Positions 7,460-13,125 of a DNA stretch of 13,125 nt are shown piece after piece. Under the pieces are notes generated by a model. The model was not told where the DNA came from. It searched no databases and worked only from the letters and a program-made list of their open reading frames with translations. The translations under genes were made by a program, and so were the position numbers. Source of the DNA: Baffinella frigidus (lineage: Eukaryota > Cryptophyceae > Cryptomonadales > Baffinellaceae); assembly GCA_026770585.1 (NCBI GenBank), contig MU646405.1, positions 670,221 through 683,345 on the forward strand, written 5' to 3'. The stretch's first letter is position 1. Each line of letters opens with the position of its first letter.

Positions 7460-9163
7460 TGGTTGAGGGGTGAGGGGTGTAGGGTGCAGGGTTTAGGGTG
7501 TAGGGTGTAGTACCTGCTGCTGCTGCTGCTGCTGGGCCTGCTGCTGCTGCGCCGCCTGCTGCTGCTGCTGCTGCGGACGAACAAAAACGTGTCGTCAGCG
7601 AGCTGCGAACAAAGGCGCGAACAAAGACGCGCGGAGCCCCCCCCCTCTACACCTGAAACCCGAAACCCAGGAGCCAGAGCGCGGTGCTGGAATGTGATCT
7701 GTCCCTGTGGTGGCGCTGGGAGCGGTCCCCAAGAGGGGCAGACGCTCTCACGCTTCACACAAGAGAGGAAAAGCTGCTTGGTCCCAAATGCAGGTAACTG
7801 CCTAGTTAGGCGAGCAGGCGCCACCAGCACAGCAGCACGGCAGCAACCCAACCAGCACACCGCAAGTTGATGCAGCAGAGCGCACCACGCCCCCCCCGCC
7901 AGCAGTGCACACCGCACGCAGGAGCAAACGCGGGGGGGGCGGATTTCGGGAGTGGGAAGGGACGCACCATCTGCTGGGGCATCTGCTGAGAGGGGATCTG
8001 CTGCTGGGGCGGAGACGGCATCTTCTGCTGGGGCGGGGCCTGCTGGATCATCGGGGGCAGCATCTCCTCTTGGGGCCGCGGCGGCCCGTTGTACCACTGG
8101 TTCGTGGAAGGCACGGGCGCGTCCTGCCGCACGATGGGCTCGCCGTTGGCCACGGTGGGCACGGGAAGCATGCCCTGCTGGAGGTCGTGGTTGGAGGGCG
8201 CGCTGAGGGGCTTGTCGGCCGGCGCGGGCATGTTCATCATGGGGCGCCCACCGCCCGGCATGTTCATGGGAGGGGCGCGCCCGCCGCGGACAGCCTGCCC
8301 ACCGCGCTGGTCCCCCTGCTGAGGCCGCGGCGGCTGGCGGCGCTGTTCCGCTTGTCCGTCGCGGTTGACGACGACTTCAGGTGCGCGCGCGTCTGTTCGC
8401 GGGATGCATCACAGGTCAGCGTGCGCGCGTCCGGTCAGGTTGGGCAGGCAAGGCGGAGGGAAGGATCTCCGCAGGAAATCTGCAGGAGTGCAGCACAGGC
8501 GCATTTGCTGACAGGTGTCGGCCCAGAGCCGGGAGAGGAGCGGGAGGGGCCGCACCGCGCGGCATCCCGCCGGAAAAGCCCCCCCGCGTACCGCCGCGAA
8601 CGATTCCACGCCCGGCAGGAACGCCGGGCATGCCGGTGTTGGCTTGAAACGCCGGCTTGGCCTGCTCAGGTTTCTTCTTCTTCACGGCCTTGGTTGTTGC
8701 CCAGGTCGCAACTGCGCAGGGGGTGCGACGTCAGAATCGCGGGACAGGGTCCGTGCTGGAGCGTCTGGGCGAGTCCGGAAGGGGCTGTGGGGGCGCAGAG
8801 GCGGTGGGTGGGGGCTTACGCTTCAGCTCCTCTTCTAACTCGGCAAACGCGACGTCGCTGTTCATCCCATTGCTTTTATACACTTCAATGACGCGGTGCT
8901 CCGGAACAGCCTCCGCCCCTGCCAACGAGACCACGTCCTCACGTTCAGCACCCTCTCACACCGCCACGCTCCCTTCCCCGCCCCCAGCCAGCCCAACGCA
9001 CCAAGGTCGCAAAAGAATCCCAACGCATCAAAGCAAAGGAAGGGAGCTCGCGAAGGCCCACAGTCGAGAAGGGGAACGCACCGCCAAACTCGGCGCATAG
9101 GATCTCGTGCAGCATTTTGACCGCCCCAATCTCCTGCGCGGACAGGTCCTCGTAACCCACCAT
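5547..9163 (-). CDS. Gln/Gly/Met-rich RGG-containing prion-like protein, seven exons, 796 aa
   Basis: Exons: 9163-9082, 8918-8820, 8711-8556, 8374-7968, 7570-7517, 7290-7231 and 7079-5547 (stop TGA). Every junction keeps frame (phases 1,1,1,0,0,0). The total is 2391 bases. Residues 1-60 form a compact charged module (DLSAQEIGAVKMLHEIL, then VPEHRVIEVYKSNGMNSD and AFAELEEEL) that I do not recognise. Residues 71-74 are KKKK, and RGG/RG motifs lie at 95-105 and 136-145. From about residue 190 to the end it is low complexity: Gln/Ala blocks, a Met-Gln-Gly run near 635-655, Q13 at 672-684, and Gly/Tyr/Asn-rich repeats to the C-terminal GGFGQQ. RGG plus Q/Y/G-rich composition is typical of RNA-binding, condensate-forming proteins, but no RNA-recognition fold is present. 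The ATG has G at -3 and +4. A related fragment lies at 11926-12793 on the other strand. Function is unknown; an RNA-granule role is inference. Confidence 0.82.
5886..5924 (-). repeat. CAG trinucleotide tract (Q13) in the prion-like gene
   Basis: Thirteen pure CAG codons on the coding strand, preceded by GQAGYG and followed by GGG. Purity without CAA interruptions suggests recent or ongoing length change. Shorter CAG tracts occur at 6652-6690 and 6937-6954, and in exons 5 and 6. Confidence 0.85.
7080..7230 (-). other. Intron 6 of prion-like gene, telomere-like filled, GC-AG
   Basis: The 151 bp intron is almost entirely CCCTAAA-type heptamers on the coding strand (CCCTGAA, CCCTACA, CCCTGCA, CCCTCCA variants). 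The donor is CAGCAG|GCACTG, a GC in place of GT; exon 5's donor is CAGCAG|GTACTA. The acceptor is CCCTGAACAG|GCC. Splicing is required because reading on from exon 6 meets a stop (CCC TGA) inside the repeat. Confidence 0.7.
7291..7516 (-). other. Intron 5 of prion-like gene, telomere-like filled
   Basis: This 226 bp intron has donor CAG|GTACTA and acceptor CCCTCACCAG|GCG. Its interior is blocks of CCCTACA, CCCTCAA (about ten near-perfect copies, 7384-7460), CCCCAAA and CCCTGAA heptamers. It separates two tiny Gln-coding exons of 54 and 60 bases. Confidence 0.7.
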
Positions 9164-9507
9164 TTCGCAAGGGCACGAACGCAACAGTGCCGCTCAGGAT
9201 TCCCGCGCTGAGCAGCGTGCAATTTCGATCAGTCAACCGCCTGAGATTCGGGGGGCGTTTTTAGGGGGGTGTCAGGCACGGTTGACTGAAACAAAAGTCG
9301 TTTTTCTACTTAAGTTTTACTTAACTTTCGAGAAAATGGCTCTTACTTTTAGGTTTTAAATGAAAGAAGTTTTTGAGTCAGTTTTGACCAGTACCGCACA
9401 TAAGCACAGCAGAAACGGACGAGGTTACAGCTTCCTTGCGGTCACCTGCGGCAGTGAAACAGAGAAACGGTGTGCTCCGTCAACACGCCCCGCGTTGGCG
9501 GGGCAAA
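9164..9507. promoter_or_regulatory. Probable divergent promoter region
   Basis: This 344 bp gap lies between the start codon of the minus-strand prion-like gene (9163) and the ATG of the plus-strand MGQC gene (9508). It includes the most AT-rich stretch nearby (about 9282-9362, with CTTAAGTTTTACTTAACTTT). No confident TATA box or factor site could be assigned. The role is inferred from gene orientation. Confidence 0.4.
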
Positions 9508-9957
9508 ATGGGGCAGTGCCTCTCTGGCGAGGGAGTCGGCAGAGGCCTCAACGCACCATGCACCGATGTCATTCGCCGCCACAGCGAGAAGAAAACAGGC
9601 GGCGCAGGAGCCATCGGAGGGGGTGCAACGCGCATGGGCCCAGAAGACATTGAAACTCAGCTCTTTCAGGACAGCGAGGCTGGGCCCCTCTTCCCCCCGC
9701 GGACGCCCGACCAACAGCAGATCCAAGACGCGTTCGTGTCGGCGCAGGTCGGGAATCTCTCACCCCCTCCCGCCTCCCGAACCCACAGCACGCCTTCTCC
9801 TCCCGGCCCTCCACACACGCACACTGAGGCACATCTCTCTTGGGCCGCCCATCAGTTTCGCCCGCATGCACCCCACGCCCAAACATCAATTCCGTGGGAG
9901 CGCGCCTTCGAGCAGTCAAGAAGGAACGAAAACCTCCTCCACCATCGCACTTGTTAA
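9508..9957 (+). CDS. Unknown protein with N-myristoylation-type start (MGQC), short or truncated
   Basis: The first in-frame ATG has the strong context CAAAATGG. The protein starts MGQCLSGEG: Gly2 with a small residue (Ser) at position 6 fits N-myristoylation, and Cys4 fits added palmitoylation, so a membrane-attached protein is inferred. Residues 41-80 (ATRMGPEDIETQLFQDSE onward to DAFVSAQ) look like ordinary coding sequence. A possible 108 bp, C/T-rich phase-0 intron (9748-9855, CAG|GTCGGG to CCATCAG|TTT) would leave an 80-residue exon plus 34 residues (FRPHAPHAQTSIPWERAFEQ onward) to TAA at 9955. Without splicing the frame also stays open. The last 44 bases lie inside an inverted-repeat arm (9914-9994), so the 3' end is probably a truncation. 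I do not recognise the family. Confidence 0.5.
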   Translation: MGQCLSGEGVGRGLNAPCTDVIRRHSEKKTGGAGAIGGGATRMGPEDIETQLFQDSEAGPLFPPRTPDQQQIQDAFVSAQVGNLSPPPASRTHSTPSPPGPPHTHTEAHLSWAAHQFRPHAPHAQTSIPWERAFEQSRRNENLLHHRTC

Positions 9958-10250
9958 ATCTACAGTCCTAGCTCTGCCTCAGTTAATCTGGACTCCTTGT
10001 CAAATACATTTGCATGCGTTTTTGTACTGGAGCATTGGTACGGAGCCCTGATGTAAACGAGAAGTCCAGATTAATTGAGGCAGCGCTAGGACTGTAGATT
10101 TAACAAGTGCGACGGTGGAGGAGGTTTTCGTTCCTTCTTGACTGCTTTAGTTACATTCACATCAGGGCTCCGTACCAATGCTCCAGTACAAAAACGCATG
10201 CAAATGTATTTGACAAGGAGCCCAGATAAACTGAGGCAGAGCTAGGAGTC
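9914..10250. mobile_element. Nested foldback element (A-B-A'-B'-A'' arrangement)
   Basis: Arm A (9914-9994) and arm A' (10063-10143) are inverted copies matching at 78 of 81 bases by eye. The spacer B (9995-10054) is itself repeated in inverted order as B' (10159-10218), apparently identical over 60 bases. After B' comes a further partial A'-type end (10219-10250). The core terminal motif is CCTAGCTCTGCCTCAGTTAATCTGG, read here in two overlapping parts: CCTAGCTCTGCCTCAG and TCAGTTAATCTGG. There is no transposase. The high identity says the foldback is young. A diverged relative lies at 11515-11646. Confidence 0.75.
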
Positions 10251-10396
10251 ACGGATGCCGTCTGGTCGCCAGAAACACGCGCCTGACAGGCAGAACCGTG
10301 TGCTGCACTCACACGATCTTGTGTACCGATGAATCATGATTCCCACAGGGGGGGGTTCCGAGATTCGAGGGAAAGTTTTGCTCTGGACCGTGGACG
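10251..10396. other. Intergenic stretch, nothing recognised
   Basis: No gene, repeat or RNA is visible between the foldback element and the CCTTTAGGTCC arm. The short minus-strand open frame 10309-10494 crosses repeat sequence and has no recognisable motif. Confidence 0.4.
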
Positions 10397-10446
10397 CAGC
10401 CTTTAGGTCCTTTAGGGTTTAATTTCTCCCAACATATGCCAACGAC
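10397..10446 (+). repeat. CCTTTAGGTCC-family arm, copy R1
   Basis: CCTTTAGGTCCTTTAGG is followed by GTTTAATTTCTCCCAACATA. The same string occurs as R2 at 11116-11166 and R3 at 11996-12047, and in inverted form at 11883-11922 (L1) and 12637-12681 (L2). Here it stands alone directly before the 99 bp array. Confidence 0.6.
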
Positions 10447-10457
10447 ACGCCGTTCCG

Positions 10458-10977
10458 TAGCCTTGTTCCTTTGCGGCATTCCTGTCGCCACCAACCCTCA
10501 CGGGAGGACCAGGTCCCAAGGTTTTAAAATCGACGATTTGGTCCTCCCGAGAGGGTTAGCCTTGTGCCGTTGCGGCATTCCTGTCGCCACCAACCCTCAC
10601 GGGAGGACCAGGTCCCAAGGTCTTAAAATCGACGATTTGGTCCTCCCGAGAGGGTTAGCCTTGTTCCTTTGCGGCGTTCCTGTCGCCACCAACCCTCACG
10701 GGAGGACCAGGTCCTAAGGTTTTAAAATCGACAGGTCCTAAGGTTTTAAAATCGACGATTTGGTCCTCCCGAGAGGGTTAGCCTTGTTCCTTTGCGGCAT
10801 TCCTGTCGCCACCAACCCTCACGGGAGGACCAGGTCCCAAGGTCTTAAAATCGACGATTTGATCCTCCTGAGAGGGTTAGCCTTGTTCCTTTGCGGCATT
10901 CCTGTCGCCACCAACCCTCACGGGAGGACCAGGTCCCAAGGTTTAAAAATCGACGATTTGATCCTCCCGAGAGGGTT
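10458..10977 (+). repeat. Five-unit tandem array, 99 bp hairpin repeat
   Basis: The landmark GCGGCATTCC (GCGGCGTTCC once) recurs at 10473, 10572, 10671, 10794 and 10893. The period is 99 bp except once 123 bp, where a 24 bp piece (AGGTCCTAAGGTTTTAAAAT plus CGAC) is tandemly doubled. Within each unit AACCCTCACGGGAGGACCA pairs with TTGGTCCTCCCGAGAGGGTT around an about 28-base loop, so the array is a row of hairpins. Because 99 is divisible by three, frames stay open on both strands (10436-10717 and 10760-11059 plus; 10845-11510 minus). This does not by itself show coding. A single C-to-T change makes the stop in unit 3. Confidence 0.85.
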
Positions 10978-11115
10978 GGTGACGAGTTCCACCTTTCCCC
11001 CTCGACCCACGAACCTCTCGCCACTACAACCTGACGACAACCTGGCTCGCCTCTCCTGAACACTGGCAGGTTGAGGGGGCGAGCGTGCGGTGCGAGGCAA
11101 GGTGCGAGGAGAGGG

Positions 11116-11166
11116 CCTTTAGGTCCTTTAGGTTCTTTTAAGTCCCACCATAGGAGGACACCAGAA
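11116..11166 (+). repeat. CCTTTAGGTCC-family arm, copy R2
   Basis: CCTTTAGGTCCTTTAGG is followed by TTCTTTTAAGTCCCACCATA and GGAGGACACC, a diverged form of the R3 arm. The stretch 11167-11514 has open frames on both strands (11071-11394 plus, 10845-11510 minus) but no recognised domain. One minus frame contains STLSIVWDLAEGEF, which is too little to assign. Confidence 0.5.
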
Positions 11167-11514
11167 CCTTTCCTGCAGAAAAGGCATGCTTCCTTCCGGA
11201 TCACAACAGGCCCCCCGGTGCAGAAGGATGGCGGCAGGGCGACTCTGGTGGAGGACTCTTCTGGCGATGGGACGGCTTCTACGAACTCCCCTTCTGCAAG
11301 GTCCCACACGATAGAGAGAGTTGAGTCATTACAAGACCAGCCTGACCACGTTCTAAGACCCCCTTGCGGGGTTTGTTGGGCAAGCAGGATCTGACACAAT
11401 GGAAAACGACTCTCCTCCAGGGCCCCAGTTGACCAATAACCCCCAGGAGCTATCTTTCTATTCTGGGAGTGCCCCCTGACACGCCGCGTAGCCTCTCCGG
11501 GTGCTTGCAAGGGT

Positions 11515-11646
11515 CAAGCTCTGCCGTAGTTCATCTGGGCTGCTCAGTAAATACATTTAGATGCTCTTTGTACTGGAGCTTTTGTACCCAGCTCTGATCT
11601 AAATGTATTTAAGAATGAGCTCAGATTAAGTGAGGCAGTGCTAGAA
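11515..11646. mobile_element. Diverged relative of the 9914-10250 foldback element
   Basis: Ends AAGCTCTGCCGTAGTTCATC and CAGATTAAGTGAGGCAGTGC are inverted and match the A/A' termini. The interior AAATACATTTAGATGC and TTTGTACTGGAGC matches B. A secondary inversion (CTAAATGTATTTAAG) lies on the right. It is smaller and simpler than the 9914 copy, so it is probably closer to the basic unit of the family. From 11647 to 11845 nothing more is seen apart from a P2-like half end (GTACAGGGGTCAATCGCCGA) near 11769. Confidence 0.65.
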
Positions 11647-11845
11647 GGTTCTCCGCCTCGTCCTGATTTGTCAGAGAGGACAGTAAGGGAGGTTCACTTG
11701 CCGCGTGCCCTTGCAAAACACCTGCGAACAGACCTTTTTTGAAACTGACGGGGCTGGTTGCTCCGCGTGTACAGGGGTCAATCGCCGATGAGGGCACACA
11801 CCGTTTGTAGCAGGATCCCAGGCTCCTAGGATACCAGAAAGGCCA

Positions 11846-12047
11846 GGAAGCATGGCGTTTCTACAGAACCAGTTCCAGTGTCCGCCTATGTTAGGAGCTC
11901 GAAGAACCTAAAGGACCTAAAGAATGACCTGTCCGCGCAGGAGGTCGGGAAGCTCAAGAAGTTTCGCGATCCGTGGTCAAGATGCTTCACGAGATCCTTT
12001 AGGTCCTTTAGGTTTTAATTTTTCCCAACATAGCCGAACACCACGCC
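11846..12047. repeat. Inverted-repeat block enclosing a gene fragment
   Basis: Left part 11846-11924 carries GGAAGCATGGCGTTTCTACA, then CAGTTCCAGTGTCCGCC and the inverted CCTTTAGGTCC arm (L1: TATGTTAGGAGCTC to AACCTAAAGGACCTAAAG). Right part 11996-12047 is the matching R3 arm (CCTTTAGGTCCTTTAGG to CATAGCCGAACACC). Between them is a copy of prion-like exon 1 sequence. The left block recurs as a direct repeat at 12606-12683 (GGAAGCATGGCCTTTTTACA and on). Confidence 0.6.
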
Positions 12048-12242
12048 CTTCTCAGGAGGTCGGGGAGCGCAAGAAGCTTCTCGCGATCCGTGGTCAAAAT
12101 GCTTCACGGGGTGCGTCCCCTTCCGGCTGGGGATGCATGTACAGTAAAGTTATGGGGACACAATAGCGTGTACATGGGTATCTGGGCTTTTTTAAAAAAA
12201 AACTTAAGAACACAGACCGAATTTGGCCCCCCCGTTTTTTTA

Positions 12243-12297
12243 ATTTAGTACTAGAGGGTTAACTGAATCTTGCGTTCAGTCAACCCTCGGGTACTAA
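12243..12297. repeat. Hairpin inside the paralog's intron insertion
   Basis: TTAGTACTAGAGGGTTAACTGA pairs (with three mismatches) with TCAGTCAACCCTCGGGTACTAA around an about 9-base loop; the arms are given here as TTAGTACTAGAGGGTT and AACCCTCGGGTACTAA. Flanks carry TTAAGAACACAGACCGA and TTAAGAAAACAGACACCGA, which are direct, not inverted, repeats. This belongs to material inserted in the intron homolog. Confidence 0.55.
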
Positions 12298-12605
12298 TTT
12301 AAGAAAACAGACACCGACCGATATCGGAGCACCCGTGTTCTTATAGCCCCATATACCCCTGTAGGATGACCGGGACAGTGAGCCGTGCGCGCCCTCCCTC
12401 CGCAGTTGATGCGTCGGGATTCTTTGCGTCCTTGTTTGTGCGTTGGGTCTGGCTGGGGGCGCGGGGAGGGAGCGTGGCGCTGGAAGGCGGTGTTGAATGT
12501 GAGGAAGTGGTCTGGTTACAGGCCCTGTAAAACTAGTAGTGATGAGACTGTCTGATGGGTTCTCGTCGGCCGCACTATTACAGGGGGGCTTGATGTGATT
12601 CAAAA

Positions 12606-12683
12606 GGAAGCATGGCCTTTTTACAAAACAAGTTCCGGTGTCCGCCTATGTTGCGAGCTCGAAGAAACTTAAGGACCTTAAGA
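12606..12683 (+). repeat. Direct repeat of the 11846-11924 block (arm L2)
   Basis: GGAAGCATGGCCTTTTTACA, AACAAGTTCCGGTGTCCGCC, TATGTTGCGAGCTCGAAGAA and ACTTAAGGACCTTAAGAA match the earlier block with about 15% change. It abuts the paralog's exon 2 acceptor (ATTGGCAG), so the insertion ends a few bases before the splice site. Confidence 0.6.
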
Positions 12684-12802
12684 ACGATTGGCAGGGCCGG
12701 AGTCGGTTCCGGAGCACCGCGCCATTGAAGAGCTGAAACGCAACGGGATGGGCAGCGATCGGGCTTTTGCAGAGTTTGAAGAGGCGCTGAAGCGTAGAGG
12801 GG

Positions 12803-12908
12803 ATACTCGAATTAAGGACACGCACCACCCTAGGGCACTACAGTAGGCCTATGCTTAGGAGCATATCCCACTCTAAAAGACGGTGCGTGTCGTGATGGAC
12901 CCCTGTAC
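12803..12908. mobile_element. Palindromic element, copy P5 (P2-type, degraded left end)
   Basis: GACACGCACCACCCTAGGG pairs loosely with ACGGTGCGTGTC around a core with CACTACAGTAGGCCTATGC. Arms match the P2 subfamily (GCGCACCG...CGGTGCGTG). It begins about 10 bases after the paralog's exon 2 donor. Confidence 0.6.
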
Positions 12909-13020
12909 AGAGGTACCTCGCTCATAAGAAAGCGCCCCCCCCCTACAACCCTACAGTAGGCCCATGCCTAGGGCCCTACGGTGGTCCTGGGGGGGGGTCA
13001 GTTTCTTATGAGCGAGGTAC
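12904..13020. mobile_element. Palindromic element, copy P6
   Basis: Arms AGGTACCTCGCTCATAAGAAA and TTTCTTATGAGCGAGGTAC are near perfect. The core is CCCTACAGTAGGCCC, ATGCCTAGGGCCC, ACGGTGGTCC in the P1 direction, with complementary C and G runs inside the arms. It shares its right end with P7. Confidence 0.78.
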
Positions 13021-13125
13021 AGGGGTACCTCGCTCATAAGAAAGCGCCTCCGCCTAGGACCCTGCAGTAGGCCCCTACGGTGGTCCTAGGGGGGGAGGCA
13101 CTTTCTTATGAGCGAGGGACCCCTG
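13019..13125. mobile_element. Palindromic element, copy P7 (reaches window end)
   Basis: GGTACCTCGCTCATAAGAAAG to CTTTCTTATGAGCGAGGGAC with a shortened core (GGACCCTGCAGTAGGCCCC, then TACGGTGGTCCTAGG) that lacks the ATGCCTAGGGCC piece. The final bases ACCCCTG match the expected end motif; the window stops before it completes. Confidence 0.76.

Larger units (their letters stand above)
11926..12793 (+). pseudogene. Broken paralog of prion-like gene exons 1-2 with intron 1
   Basis: 11926-11998 resembles exon 1 of the 9163 gene (GACCTGTCCGCGCAGGAG..., ending ATGCTTCACGAGATCCT) but has a net 23-base insertion that breaks frame. A second exon 1-like copy (12051-12110) ends at a GTGCGTCCCCTTC donor like exon 1's GTGCGTTCCCCTTC. 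12388-12513 matches intron 1 (TTGATGCGTCGGGATTCTTT, then GGCTGGGGGCG and GGGAGCGTGGCG). 12695-12793 is an exon 2 homolog of exactly 99 bases with acceptor TTGGCAG|GG and donor AAGC|GTAGAG, reading VPEHRAIEELKRNGMGSDRA then FAEFEEALK. That is 22 of 32 residues identical to the intact gene. Inserted elements split the intron at about 12131-12387 and 12514-12685. No downstream Gln-rich exons are in the window. Confidence 0.65.

Noticed and set aside
7309-8097. 262-residue minus-strand frame ending in Asn-Pro-rich repeats
   Set aside because: It runs through telomere-like intron repeats and two introns. The spliced model explains the same region with all phases matching.
10458-10977. CRISPR array
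   Set aside because: Units are directly tandem without unique spacers and lie in intron-containing eukaryotic DNA.
10845-11510. 221-residue minus-strand frame with GPKGPK and STLSIVWDL strings
   Set aside because: A large part is the complement of the 99 bp repeat and CCTTTAGGTCC arm, which stay open for arithmetic reasons. The remaining piece has no recognisable domain.

Overview
The window is nuclear DNA from a GC-rich eukaryote. The genes contain spliceosomal introns, start in animal/plant-like ATG contexts, and lie among large amounts of palindromic, foldback and microsatellite DNA. There are no operons or Shine-Dalgarno sites. Plant/algal-type telomeric heptamers (TTTAGGG and variants) suggest an alga or another protist. 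TGTAAAC motifs downstream of one stop codon would suit a green alga, but they are only a weak hint, and I cannot name the species.

Layout, left to right. 1-3653 (minus strand): the 5' part of a solute carrier of the SLC35F1/F2 (DUF914) type, running off the left edge. It has a clean first exon (3553-3653), two tandem copies of exon 2 (3066-3135 and 2792-2861), and a degenerate array of copies of the next exon (1-945). The large intron between holds CT microsatellites, a ~170-230 bp degenerate repeat and telomere-like arrays. 3654-5546: intergenic DNA with one perfect-looking 145 bp hairpin (4171-4315) and four copies of a ~125 bp palindromic element (4569-5374). 5547-9163 (minus): a seven-exon gene for a 796-residue, Gln/Gly/Tyr/Met-rich, RGG-containing, prion-like protein. 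Two of its introns are built from telomere-like heptamers. 9164-9507: probable divergent promoter. 9508-9957 (plus): a small or truncated gene starting MGQC, a likely myristoylation/palmitoylation signal. Its end is caught up in a nested foldback (9914-10250).

10250-13125 is repeat-dominated. It has a five-unit array of 99 bp hairpin repeats (10458-10977), a second copy of the foldback family (11515-11646), arms of a third repeat family with a CCTTTAGGTCC core, and three more palindromic elements at the right end. Embedded in it on the plus strand is a broken paralog of the prion-like gene's first two exons and intron 1 (11926-12793), interrupted by these elements. Its exon 2 keeps the 99 bp length, the splice sites and an open frame.

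The genes have no evident common pathway. The unifying theme is genome structure: tandem exon duplication, telomere-like intron filling and several families of short inverted-repeat elements that have inserted next to or inside genes.
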